Shown here: piece by piece, positions 33,280-41,791 of the stretch
Position numbering within the stretch: position 1 is the first letter of the stretch
How the letters are laid out: every line of letters begins with the position of its first letter
Assembly (NCBI GenBank): GCA_020636435.1
Contig: JACJXX010000001.1
Coordinates: 4,543,001 to 4,607,000 of the forward strand
Reading direction: 5' to 3'
DNA: 64,000 nt
Origin: Lewinellaceae bacterium
GTDB taxonomy: Bacteria > Bacteroidota > Bacteroidia > Chitinophagales > Saprospiraceae
Notes under the pieces: model-generated
What the model was told of the DNA's origin: nothing
Seen by the model: the letters and a program-made list of their open reading frames with translations, nothing else
The model's database searches: none
Made by a program: the position numbers and the translations under genes

Positions 33280-34287
33280 ATGAAGATCATCATTCCCATG
33301 GCGGGCCGCGGCTCCCGCCTCCGCCCTCACACGCTGACCGTCCCCAAACCCCTGATTCCGGTGGCCGGCAGGGCCATCGTCCGGCGGATCGTAGAAGACC
33401 TCAGCGCAGCATTGGATGAAAAGGTGGAAGAGGTCGCATTTGTCATCGGCGATTTTGGGGCTGAAGCAGAACGGCAGTTGCACAAAATTGCCGATGGCAT
33501 CGGCGCCAAATGTTCCATCTATTACCAGGACCACCCCCTCGGCCCCGGCCATGCGGTACTGTGCGCCAAGCCCAGCCTTTCGGGCCACTGCCTGGTTGCC
33601 TTCGCCGATACGCTTTTTAAAGCCAACTTTACCTTCGACCCCAAAGAAGACGGCATCATCTGGGTCCAGAAGGTAGAAGACCCTTCTTCCTTTGGCGTGG
33701 TGAAAACTGGCGAAAACAACATCATTACCGATTTCGTGGAAAAATCTCCCATCTTTGTCTCCGACCTGGCCATAGTGGGCATTTACTATTTCAACGACGG
33801 GGAAGGGCTGCGGGATACGCTGCAGCAGATGGTGGATGAAGACATCAAGGACAAAGGAGAGTACCAGCTGACTTCCGCCCTGGAAATCCTGAAGGACAAA
33901 GGGGTAAAGTTCCGTTCCTCTGAGATCGAGGAGTGGCTGGATTGCGGCAACAAAGACAACGTTCTGTACACCAATCAGCGCATCCTGGATCTCAAAAAGG
34001 ACAGTGAAAAGCTGGTGGCCTCCAACATCACTACCGAAAATGCCGTCATTATTCCTCCCTGTTATATCGGGGAAGGGGCGGTGATCAGCAATAGCGTCGT
34101 AGGCCCTTATGTTTCGCTGGGCAACAATTCTACCGTTGAAGATTCCGTTATTAGCAATAGCGTGATCCAGAGCAACACCCAAATCCGCCACGCCAACCTC
34201 AGCAACTCCATGTTGGGCAACGAGGTTGAATACCACGGAGAAAAATCGGAAATTAGCATCGGCGATTATTCCGAATACCGGTCCTGA
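33280..34287 (+). CDS. Sugar-phosphate nucleotidyltransferase
   Basis: The 335-residue protein transfers a nucleotide to a sugar 1-phosphate. The N-terminal Rossmann domain has the signature MAGRGSRLRPHTLTVPKPLIPVAGR; DHPLGPGHAV and the later acidic residues form the active site. The C-terminal 90 residues are hexapeptide repeats of a left-handed beta-helix (VIIPPCYIGEGAVISNSVVG). Closest by feel to RmlA/GlmU-type enzymes; the sugar cannot be read. It is the first gene of a set with TPR, DUF4292 and EnvC-like proteins. Confidence 0.9.
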   Translation: MKIIIPMAGRGSRLRPHTLTVPKPLIPVAGRAIVRRIVEDLSAALDEKVEEVAFVIGDFGAEAERQLHKIADGIGAKCSIYYQDHPLGPGHAVLCAKPSLSGHCLVAFADTLFKANFTFDPKEDGIIWVQKVEDPSSFGVVKTGENNIITDFVEKSPIFVSDLAIVGIYYFNDGEGLRDTLQQMVDEDIKDKGEYQLTSALEILKDKGVKFRSSEIEEWLDCGNKDNVLYTNQRILDLKKDSEKLVASNITTENAVIIPPCYIGEGAVISNSVVGPYVSLGNNSTVEDSVISNSVIQSNTQIRHANLSNSMLGNEVEYHGEKSEISIGDYSEYRS

Positions 34288-34342
34288 GAGAACAAAACCT
34301 GCCCGGGCGGGTATTGCATTAAGAGGACATTTTACAAATACT

Positions 34343-36061
34343 ATGAAAATAAAGCAACATATTCTTGGAATCCTGCTCGTACTGGCGGGGTGTTGCCCTC
34401 TGGCGCTCACCGCCCAGGAAGGGCGGGTCAGCGAAGATGACGTTAACCTGCAAAAAATATTTATCGACGCCAACCGGGAGAAATTGCTGGGCAACTACGA
34501 CAATGCCATAGCCCTTCTCAAGGAAGTGTTGAAAAAAGATTCCAGAAATGCGGCGGCGGCTTTCGAACTCGGACGGGCTTACGAAGCAACCGAAGACGAT
34601 GAAAAGGCCATCAAATCGGTAAAGAATGCCATCGAGTGGGACCCTCAGAACACCTGGTACCTCAAATTTCTGGCAGACCTCTACCAAAAACTCAACCGCA
34701 ACGAAGAAGCGGCGCAGGCTTATGAGCGCATCGTCGAACTGGAACCCAACGATGAGTACAACTACTTTCGCTGGGCCTATTTTCTGGTCCGCGCCGATGA
34801 GATCAGCAATGCGCTCAAAGTGTACAACCTGCTGGAAAAAAGGATTGGCGTCAACGAAGAGGTCATCCGCCGGAAACACTCTCTTTACCTGGGCACCGGC
34901 GATAACAAAAAAGCAGCCCGGGAACTGGAACGCCTGATTGAAGCTTTCCCGAAAGATATGGAATACCGCCACCTTCTGGCTGGGTTTTACCAGCAGATCG
35001 GCGAGGAAGATAAGGCCAAACAGGTATACCGGGAGATTCTTGGCCTGGACCCGGGCAACGCCAGAGCACAACTGGCCCTGGCCGGCGATCCTGGCCAGGC
35101 ACAGGGGGAACTGCAGTTCCTGGAATCGCTCAAACCGGTGTTTCGCCAGGAAGGGGTGAGCATAGACCTGAAGATCGGCCAGCTCATGCCTTTCATTCAA
35201 CGCGTGGCGGATACCGGCGACCAGCAACTGGCCGCCGCCGCCCTGGAGCTGGCCGCCATCCTGGAGGAGGCCCACCCCAACGAGGCCAAGGCCTTTTCGG
35301 CTTCCGGCGACCTGCTCTATTACTCCGGCAAAAAGCAGGAGGCCCTGGAAAAATACAGGAAAACGCTGCAACTGGACGATACCGTCTTCCTGGTATGGGA
35401 ACAGGTTATGCACATATACCGGGAAGAAAAGCAATACCGGGAATTGTTCGATTTCAGCGAACGGGCTATAGATTACTTTCCAAACCAGGCGATCGCATAC
35501 TACCTTCACGGTGTGGCTGCCGACGAACTGGGGGAAAGACAGGAAGCCCTTTCCGTCTTGCAACAAGCCCTGCTGATGTCTGGCAATAATGGGTTTCTTC
35601 AGATGCAAATCCACTCGCGGCTCGGCCTGGTCTACAACGGCATGGAGCAGTACGAACGGTCCGACCAGTCGTTTGAAGCCGCCCTGGCCCTAAACTCCAA
35701 GTCTCCCGATGCGCTCAGCCAATATGCTTTTGCCCTGGCCGAACGGGGAGAACGCCTGGATAAAGCCCGCGAAATGGCGGCGCTGGCCAATGACATCCTT
35801 CCCAAACAGGCGGAATACCTGTTTACCTATGGATGGGTCCTCTACCAGATGAAAGACTACAAGAAGGCCAGAGAATGGATGGAAAAAGCGCTCCGGAACG
35901 GTGGCGACAAAGACCCCCGCATGCTCGAACACTACGGGGATGTGCTTTACCAGCTCAATGAAACCGCCCAGGCTATCGAATACTGGAGGCAAGCCCGCCA
36001 GCAGGGCAGCGATTCGGAATTGCTGGAGAAAAAGATCGCCGACAAGAAGTTGTATGAGTAG
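34343..36061 (+). CDS. Exported tetratricopeptide-repeat protein
   Basis: With the start at 34343 the 572-residue protein has a signal peptide (MKIKQHILGILLVLAGCCPLALTA; the Cys pair might also give a lipoprotein) and then TPR repeats to the end (for example RNAAAAFELGRAYEATEDDEKAIKSVK). The longer frame to 34226 overlaps the preceding gene and lacks similarity. In Bacteroidota this gene, DUF4292 and an EnvC-like gene form a conserved envelope set. It likely scaffolds envelope proteins. Confidence 0.88.
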   Translation: MKIKQHILGILLVLAGCCPLALTAQEGRVSEDDVNLQKIFIDANREKLLGNYDNAIALLKEVLKKDSRNAAAAFELGRAYEATEDDEKAIKSVKNAIEWDPQNTWYLKFLADLYQKLNRNEEAAQAYERIVELEPNDEYNYFRWAYFLVRADEISNALKVYNLLEKRIGVNEEVIRRKHSLYLGTGDNKKAARELERLIEAFPKDMEYRHLLAGFYQQIGEEDKAKQVYREILGLDPGNARAQLALAGDPGQAQGELQFLESLKPVFRQEGVSIDLKIGQLMPFIQRVADTGDQQLAAAALELAAILEEAHPNEAKAFSASGDLLYYSGKKQEALEKYRKTLQLDDTVFLVWEQVMHIYREEKQYRELFDFSERAIDYFPNQAIAYYLHGVAADELGERQEALSVLQQALLMSGNNGFLQMQIHSRLGLVYNGMEQYERSDQSFEAALALNSKSPDALSQYAFALAERGERLDKAREMAALANDILPKQAEYLFTYGWVLYQMKDYKKAREWMEKALRNGGDKDPRMLEHYGDVLYQLNETAQAIEYWRQARQQGSDSELLEKKIADKKLYE

Positions 36062-36065
36062 GGGC

Positions 36066-36173
36066 AGTGTATCAGTGTATCAGTGTACCAGTGTGTCAGT
36101 GTACCAGTGTGTCAGTGTACCAGTGTATCAGTGTACCAGTGTACCAGTGTACCAGTGTACCAGTGTACCAGTG
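36066..36173. repeat. 8-bp-period array, AGTGTACC type
   Basis: Thirteen full units and half a unit of exactly 8 bp: AGTGTACC with AGTGTATC and AGTGTGTC variants. It starts five bases after the TPR gene stop and ends 29 bases before the DUF4292 start. A related AGTGTATC array is at 47019-47066. An in-frame upstream start at 36083 would translate the array and is rejected. Confidence 0.93.
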
Positions 36174-36202
36174 AAAGACAGGCATCGAACAATCAACCAA
36201 CC

Positions 36203-36982
36203 ATGAAAATAAACATCCCGATACTTATTTCCTGTGCCCTTTTTCTGGGGTTCTCGTTTCTGAGCAGTTGCTCTGCGGCCCGCAAAGGAGGCAAAGTGGC
36301 CAAAAAAGAAATGGACGCCGATTTTTTGCTCAAACAGCTGGCGCGGCAAAAGCTGCAGCCAGAATGGTTCAGCGCCCGCGCCAATATCGACTACGACGAT
36401 GGCAGCCAGTCTTTTTCGGCTACCGCCACCATTCGCATGCGGCGCGACAGCCTGCTATGGCTCAGCATCAAAAAGCTCGGCTTTGAGCTGGCGCGCGTTC
36501 AGGTGACCCGGGATTCGGTTTATGTACTCGACCGCATCAACAACGAGTACGCCATCGAAGGGCTGGAATACCTCTCTGAATCCTTCGGGCTGCCCGCCAG
36601 CCTGATCCAGTTGCAGGACGTCATCCTCGGCAACCCCGTTTTTTTTGACAGCAAAGGCCTGCAGATAGAACCCATGGGCCCTTCTTACCATCTGATGGGC
36701 CGGGGAATGCCTGTTGAGAGCGATTACTGGGTCGACGCCGACGGATTCGTACTGCGCAAAATGACCTTCGACGACAAAAAAAACAATCAACAGGTGCTTA
36801 TGCTTTTGGAGGACTATGCGGAGACCACGGACAATCAGAATTTTTCGTATCTTCGCAGGCTGGAAATGGACAGCCATAGTTCCGGAAAAGCAAAGGTTGC
36901 CATGAAATTTTCGAAACTGGAAACGGACATCCCAAAGGACATTAGATTTGAAATCCCAGATCGATATACACGAGCAAAATAA
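36203..36982 (+). CDS. DUF4292 lipoprotein
   Basis: The 259-residue protein has a lipoprotein signal (FSFLSSC) and a beta-rich body starting EWFSARANIDYDDGSQSFSATATIRMRRDSLLWLSIK, the typical opening of DUF4292, which resembles LolA/LolB-like lipoprotein carrier folds. It is probably outer-membrane associated. The gene lies between the TPR and EnvC-like genes; the next start is 37 bases downstream. Confidence 0.88.
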   Translation: MKINIPILISCALFLGFSFLSSCSAARKGGKVAKKEMDADFLLKQLARQKLQPEWFSARANIDYDDGSQSFSATATIRMRRDSLLWLSIKKLGFELARVQVTRDSVYVLDRINNEYAIEGLEYLSESFGLPASLIQLQDVILGNPVFFDSKGLQIEPMGPSYHLMGRGMPVESDYWVDADGFVLRKMTFDDKKNNQQVLMLLEDYAETTDNQNFSYLRRLEMDSHSSGKAKVAMKFSKLETDIPKDIRFEIPDRYTRAK

Positions 36983-37019
36983 CAAGCATGCCCTGGCGGG
37001 GAGAAGGCGCTTCACTGTA

Positions 37020-38252
37020 ATGAAAGAGTTTAAACGGTCAGCAATCCGGCTGCGCCTGCCTGCTCTCTCTTTGCTCTTCCTGGCTTTTGCCATTTCCCTC
37101 TCCGGCCAAAACCGGCAGGATTTGGAAAACCGGCGCCAGCAGTTGCTGATGGAGATCAAAGACACCGAAGCGCTGCTGAAAGAGACAAAGAAGGACAAGG
37201 CCGCTACTTTAGACCAGTATCTCGCTCTTCAGAACCAAATCCGCAAACGCCAGCAACTGATCAACACCCTCCACGAGGAAGTAGACTACGCCAACGCCAG
37301 CATCAGCCGGGCAAACGAGGTGCTGGGCGCGCTCAGCAACGATGTGGCGCGGCTCAAGGAAGAATACGCCAAAATTATCCGGGCCGCTTACCGGCACAAG
37401 ATCAACAACAGCTTTCTATTGTTTCTCTTTTCCGCAGATAGCTTCAATGACGCATTCCGCCGCTGGCAGTATATTCGCCAATATGACCGCTACCGGAAAA
37501 AACAGGCTCGCCTGATCGTCCAGACTCAGGAGATGCTGGCCCGAAAGGCCCGGCAACTGGAAGGAAAGCTGAAGGAAAAGGAACAACTGCTGGCCTCTCA
37601 GGAACAACAGCAGCAACTGCTCAACCGCGAGTTGAAAGATAAAAACCGCATCCTCAAAGAGCTCAAAACCAGCGAAGGGCGGCTAGTCGCCGAACTGGAT
37701 GATCAGCAAAAAGCCCACGATGCGCTCAATCAGGCGATCGAAGAGGTCATCCGGGAAGAAATGGCCAGGAAACGCCGCGAAGCCCGCGCCGCCGACGCGC
37801 TCGCTGCCGGCAACGGGCCGGAGGCTCCCGATGACAACATCCCCTTGTCGAACAGCTTCAAGGGCAATCAGGGCCGCCTGCCCTGGCCGGTGAAAAGCGG
37901 CTACATTACCCGCCGGTTTGGCAAACAGCCTCACCCTCAAATCCGCAGCGTACAGATCACCAATAATGGGATAGATATCCGGACGGATGAGCAGTCCAAC
38001 GTCTATGCTGTATTTGAAGGAAAAATAGCCGGAACTCAATTTATCCCGGGGTATAAAAATACCGTCATCATCCAGCACGGCAGATACTATACAGTGTATT
38101 CCAACCTGGAAGAGGCTTTTGTACAGCGGGGCGACGTGGTCAGTACGCGAGAACCGATCGGCAGGCTGGGCAAGGAAAAACCGGAGGTCCACTTTGAAGT
38201 ATGGCTGGAAAAAAAACGGCTTAACCCTGTGGATTGGGTGGCAAAGCGGTAG
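37020..38252 (+). CDS. EnvC-like murein hydrolase activator (degenerate M23 domain)
   Basis: The 411-residue protein has a signal peptide, two long coiled coils (about 30-110 and 165-265) and a C-terminal LytM/M23 domain (about 295-411). The zinc-site motifs are degenerate: the HxxxD position reads NNGID, and the HxH position reads EVHFEVW. This fits EnvC-type activators, which regulate cell-wall amidases rather than cut peptidoglycan. The start at 37020 gives a good signal peptide; the earlier in-frame start overlaps DUF4292. Confidence 0.9.
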   Translation: MKEFKRSAIRLRLPALSLLFLAFAISLSGQNRQDLENRRQQLLMEIKDTEALLKETKKDKAATLDQYLALQNQIRKRQQLINTLHEEVDYANASISRANEVLGALSNDVARLKEEYAKIIRAAYRHKINNSFLLFLFSADSFNDAFRRWQYIRQYDRYRKKQARLIVQTQEMLARKARQLEGKLKEKEQLLASQEQQQQLLNRELKDKNRILKELKTSEGRLVAELDDQQKAHDALNQAIEEVIREEMARKRREARAADALAAGNGPEAPDDNIPLSNSFKGNQGRLPWPVKSGYITRRFGKQPHPQIRSVQITNNGIDIRTDEQSNVYAVFEGKIAGTQFIPGYKNTVIIQHGRYYTVYSNLEEAFVQRGDVVSTREPIGRLGKEKPEVHFEVWLEKKRLNPVDWVAKR

Positions 38253-38291
38253 GTTTTCGGAACGATCGGGAAGAGGGGGGTGTTGGGAGGG

Positions 38292-38380
38292 GGAGACTTG
38301 GAGAGACTTGGAGAGACTTGGAGAGGGGGAGACTTGGAGACTTGGAGACTTGGAGAGGGGGGACTTGGAGAGGGGGAGAT
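38292..38380. repeat. 8-bp-period array, GGAGACTT type
   Basis: Units GGAGACTT and GGAGAGGG alternate, mostly 8 bp, with two 10-bp variants (GGAGAGACTT) and one 7-bp variant. The array lies between the EnvC-like stop and the hflX start at 38411. On the plus strand it is purine-rich throughout apart from CTT. Confidence 0.88.
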
Positions 38381-38410
38381 TTAGATATAAAAAAAATCAG
38401 CAAAAGGCCT

Positions 38411-39625
38411 ATGGCAAATGACTGGATAATTGGAGAAAAGGACAGGAAGGGCATCAAAAAGGGCATGGAATCTGCTGTGCTTGTTGGCCTGGTGCACCAG
38501 ATGCAGACCGAAGAGCAGGTGCAGGAATACCTGGATGAACTGGAGTTTTTGGCGCTGACCGCCGGCGCTGAAACCAAAAGGCGGTTTATTCAAAAGCTGC
38601 CTCATCCCGACTCCCGGACCTTCATCGGCAAGGGCAAGCTCGAGGAGGTACAAGCCTTTATCGATAACGACGAGGACATCAGCATGGCTATTTTTGACGA
38701 TGACCTCACCGGCAAGCAGGTCAACATCCTGGAGGAAGCGCTCAAGGTGAAGATCATCGACCGCAGTACGCTCATCCTGGACATCTTCGCCAGCCGCGCC
38801 CAGACCGCCCAGGCGAAAACGCAGGTGGAGCTGGCCCAGATGCAATACCTGCTGCCCCGCCTGCGCGGCCTGTGGACGCACCTCGAACGGCAGCGCGGGG
38901 GTATCGGCATGCGGGGCCCGGGTGAGAAGGAGATAGAAACCGACCGCCGTATCGTCCGCGATAAAATTGCCCTGCTTAAGAAGAAACTGGAAAAAATCGA
39001 CCAGCAGAATGTGACGCAACGCAAACAGCGGGGCGAACTGATCCGGGTTGCCCTGGTTGGATACACCAACGTAGGAAAGTCTACGCTGATGAACCTGCTG
39101 AGCAAATCCGATGTCTTTGCCGAAGACAAGCTCTTTGCCACGCTTGACACCACCGTCCGCAAAGTCGTCTTCGGCCGCATGCCGTTCCTGCTTTCCGATA
39201 CCGTAGGGTTCATACGGAAGCTGCCGCACCACCTGATCGAAAGCTTCAAATCGACCCTCGATGAAGTCCGGGAAAGCGACATCCTGCTCCACGTGGTGGA
39301 TATTGCCCATCCCCTGCACGAAGATCATATCCGGACCGTCAATCAAACGCTAAGAGAACTCGAAACCATTGACAAGCCGACGCTTCTGGTTTTCAACAAG
39401 ATCGACCTGTACCGCGAACGCAACTACGACGACTATGTAGATGAGGAAGCCCGCATGGAGATCGAAGAAGGGCTCAAGGGCAACCTTAGGCACACCTTCG
39501 ACACGGACCTGGTTTTTATTTCGGCCAGGACCAAGGAAAACCTGGGCGAATTGCGGGACAAGCTGCAGGCCATGGTCAAAGAGCAATACCTGGTGCGCTA
39601 TCCGTATCAGGCGAAGCATTGGTAG
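38411..39625 (+). CDS. hflX: Ribosome-associated GTPase HflX
   Basis: The 404-residue protein splits or rescues stalled ribosomes. It has the HflX N-terminal domain (GAETKRRFIQKLPHPDSRTFIG), the GMRGPGEKEIETDRR linker, and a GTPase domain with G1 GYTNVGKST, G3 DTVGF and G4 NKID. The start at 38411 is after the repeat array; upstream in-frame codons are array-derived and have no family similarity. Confidence 0.94.
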   Translation: MANDWIIGEKDRKGIKKGMESAVLVGLVHQMQTEEQVQEYLDELEFLALTAGAETKRRFIQKLPHPDSRTFIGKGKLEEVQAFIDNDEDISMAIFDDDLTGKQVNILEEALKVKIIDRSTLILDIFASRAQTAQAKTQVELAQMQYLLPRLRGLWTHLERQRGGIGMRGPGEKEIETDRRIVRDKIALLKKKLEKIDQQNVTQRKQRGELIRVALVGYTNVGKSTLMNLLSKSDVFAEDKLFATLDTTVRKVVFGRMPFLLSDTVGFIRKLPHHLIESFKSTLDEVRESDILLHVVDIAHPLHEDHIRTVNQTLRELETIDKPTLLVFNKIDLYRERNYDDYVDEEARMEIEEGLKGNLRHTFDTDLVFISARTKENLGELRDKLQAMVKEQYLVRYPYQAKHW

Positions 39626-39627
39626 GG

Positions 39628-39659
39628 TTGGATTGCTGGATTGTTGGATTGTTGGATGG
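39628..39659. repeat. Short 8-bp-period array, TTGGATTG type
   Basis: Four units (TTGGATTG, CTGGATTG, TTGGATTG, TTGGATGG) directly follow the hflX stop. The reverse complement (CCATCCAA) is the unit of the larger array at 45841-45925. Confidence 0.8.
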
Positions 39660-39693
39660 AAATAAAACAGAAGCAAAAAGAATCCCGAAAATA

Positions 39694-40797
39694 ATGATTG
39701 CGATGCTCGAAAAATACGCCAACCTTTTGGTTCACTACTGCCTGGAGATGCAGGAGGGGGAACGTTTTTATCTGCGCAGCACCACGTTGGCGGAGCCTCT
39801 GGTCCGGGAAGTGTACCGGGCGGCGGTCAAAGCCGGCGCTAAGGTGGAGGTGGACCTCGATTTTCGCGAGAAAAGCCGCATACTTCTGGCCAACGGCAAC
39901 GAAGCGCAGCTTCAATATGTTTCTCCGTTGTACAAGCAGGCGATGGAGGAGTTTGACACCTACCTTTACATCATGGCGCCCTTCAACCTGCGGGAGGACC
40001 AGAACGTCGACCCTGCAAAACGCAAAATCCGGCAGGAGGCTCAGCAGCCCGTGCTGAAAACCTATTTTGAGCGCACGGCTACACGAGACCTGAAGCGCAG
40101 CCTCTGCCAGTATCCTACCCTGGCCAATGCCCAGGAAGCCGGCATGTCGCTCGAAGAATATGAAGATTTTGTTTTTCGGGCCTGCAAACTCTTCGAAGCC
40201 GACCCGGTGCAAAGCTGGCTGAAAGTCCGGGAGTGGCAACAACAGATCGTCGACCTGCTCAACGGCCGGGAAACGGTGCGGTATAAGGCCGACGGGACGG
40301 ACATCACTTTCAGCACGAAAGGAAGGACGTGGATCAACTCAGATGGCCGGACCAATATGCCCTCCGGCGAAGTCTATACCTCTCCGGTGGAGGATTCCGC
40401 CAACGGCGTTGTCCATTTCTCCTTCCCTGCCATTTATATGGGGCACGAGGTGGAGGGGGTCACGCTTTACGTCAAAGAGGGCTACATCGAAAAGTGGGAG
40501 GCCCGCCGGGGCAAGGATTTCCTCGACCAGGTTTTCCAAATTGAAGGAACAAGGCGATTTGGGGAAGCCGCTATTGGAACAAACTACAATATTGACCGTT
40601 TAACCAAGAACATCCTGTTTGATGAAAAAATGGGAGGAGCCATACACATGGCCATCGGGCAATCGTACCTGCAGGCCGGCGGCAAAAACCAGTCGTCTGT
40701 GCATTGGGATATGATCACCGATATGAAGGAAGGAGGAGAAATTTATGCCGATAACGAGAAAATTTATGAAAACGGCAGGTTTTTGTTTGTGAATTAG
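39694..40797 (+). CDS. M29-family aminopeptidase
   Basis: The 367-residue protein is of the thermophilic aminopeptidase (AmpS/PepS) type that removes N-terminal residues with two metal ions. The C-terminal metal-site region is visible: PSGEVYTSPVEDSANG, YIEKWEARRG, IGTNYNIDR, DEKMGGAIHMAIGQSY and SSVHWDMI. There is no signal peptide, so it acts in the cytoplasm. Starts at 39694 or 39703 are possible; an earlier one translates the repeat array. Confidence 0.9.
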   Translation: MIAMLEKYANLLVHYCLEMQEGERFYLRSTTLAEPLVREVYRAAVKAGAKVEVDLDFREKSRILLANGNEAQLQYVSPLYKQAMEEFDTYLYIMAPFNLREDQNVDPAKRKIRQEAQQPVLKTYFERTATRDLKRSLCQYPTLANAQEAGMSLEEYEDFVFRACKLFEADPVQSWLKVREWQQQIVDLLNGRETVRYKADGTDITFSTKGRTWINSDGRTNMPSGEVYTSPVEDSANGVVHFSFPAIYMGHEVEGVTLYVKEGYIEKWEARRGKDFLDQVFQIEGTRRFGEAAIGTNYNIDRLTKNILFDEKMGGAIHMAIGQSYLQAGGKNQSSVHWDMITDMKEGGEIYADNEKIYENGRFLFVN

Positions 40798-40873
40798 GTA
40801 TTTAAACGTTAAAATTAGCTGGTGAATTTTTGGACGAACTTTCACAGGTGTTGATTTTTCTATATAACTTGCA

Positions 40874-40972
40874 ATGCCGAAAGCCGTAATCCCAAACCAA
40901 ATGAAAACGGCAAAAAGCCAATACCAACAAGTAAAGAAAGCTGAAGAAAACATTATTAAACCAACAACTTAA
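40874..40972 (+). CDS. Possible 32-residue lysine-rich small protein
   Basis: An ATG at 40874 opens a 32-codon frame (begins MPKAVIPNQMKTAKSQ, ends TAA at 40970-40972) in the 187-base gap before the next gene, whose GTG start is 12 bases further. A TATAACTTG stretch 4 bases upstream resembles a -7 box but would be too close for a leadered message. It could be a leader peptide for the downstream gene or chance. Confidence 0.3.
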   Translation: MPKAVIPNQMKTAKSQYQQVKKAEENIIKPTT

Positions 40973-40984
40973 TCTCCTTAAACC

Positions 40985-41716
40985 GTGAACAGTAGTACTG
41001 CATTTTTAGAATTAAAGTATGGCAATATTTACGGCGGTTACCCCAATTTCTACGCAATTAGTGAAATATGCCTCCTGGTCTTCGAACACGGATCCAACAA
41101 GATCTTTATCGAAACGTGGCTCAACAACGCTAATGTCGACATCGTGAGCGTCTACTCCAAAGTCAATGAATTGGGGCATACCATCGGAAGGATGAAGGAA
41201 GTGATCAACATGCGGACGCACCGCCGCAAACCCTATCGCGAGGACTTCCGCCTCGATGAACGGCAGTTGAAATACTCCTTCCAGCAACTGCGTCCCACCA
41301 AAATGCCGATCAAAAACTTCATGCTCAAGAATATGAGGAAATACCGTTTCCGCGACATCGTCACCTTCGATGGGCGCCGGGACGTATTTCTCTGCGAGCG
41401 CTCAGGGGCCAGGTTTGACCGGTACAACATCGTAGACCTTCAGAAAGACCTCAACAAGGAAACGGATTACCTGTTTTCCCTGAACAAGCTGGCCGTCGTC
41501 GTCGGTTTTGACCACGACCGCAGCTACCTGCGCACCAATAACCTGGAATACTGGTTGCACCCTATTGCCGACCGCCAGATCGTTCCTAAATCGGCAGCCT
41601 ATGATGCGGCCCGCCTGATGATGGTTCACAACGAATATATGGAATATCACGACGATTTCCTGCTGAAAGCGGCGCTGGTGCTGAACAAGATTCAGAATAC
41701 AAAAACTCAGGAGTAA
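40985..41716 (+). CDS. Uncharacterised protein, possible divergent DEDD exonuclease fold
   Basis: The 243-residue protein starts with GTG (an in-frame stop lies two codons upstream, so there is no ATG alternative nearer than residue 66 or so). FLELKYGNIYGGYPNFYAISEI resembles exonuclease motif I with the first Asp missing, IVTFDGRRDVFLCERSG could correspond to motif II and SAAYDAARLMMVHN to motif III. I do not recognise a characterised family. If the fold is right, the catalytic set is incomplete. No signal peptide. Confidence 0.6.
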   Translation: MNSSTAFLELKYGNIYGGYPNFYAISEICLLVFEHGSNKIFIETWLNNANVDIVSVYSKVNELGHTIGRMKEVINMRTHRRKPYREDFRLDERQLKYSFQQLRPTKMPIKNFMLKNMRKYRFRDIVTFDGRRDVFLCERSGARFDRYNIVDLQKDLNKETDYLFSLNKLAVVVGFDHDRSYLRTNNLEYWLHPIADRQIVPKSAAYDAARLMMVHNEYMEYHDDFLLKAALVLNKIQNTKTQE

Positions 41717-41739
41717 GTAGGAAATGATTGAAGGAAAGA

Positions 41740-41789
41740 GGGAATGAAGGAATGATTAGCTGGTACTCATTCCTTCATTCCTTCATTCC
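41740..41789. terminator. Hairpin made of 8-bp repeats between convergent genes
   Basis: GGAATGAAGGAATGA (41740-41754) and TCATTCCTTCATTCC (41766-41780) are perfect 15-bp inverted arms with an 11-base loop; the right side continues as a third TCATTCCT unit to 41789. It lies between two convergent stops, so it probably terminates both transcripts and is also an 8-bp-period array. Confidence 0.75.
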
Positions 41790-41791
41790 TT

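Noticed and set aside
36083..36202. N-terminal extension of the DUF4292 protein through the AGTGTACC array
   Set aside because: It would translate the tandem array (a repeated Tyr-Gln-Cys-Val-Ser-like peptide) and bury the lipoprotein signal that begins at 36203.
38234..38410. N-terminal extension of HflX through the GGAGACTT array
   Set aside because: The extension is array-derived (Gly/Arg/Trp-rich) and overlaps the EnvC-like gene; family similarity begins after 38411.
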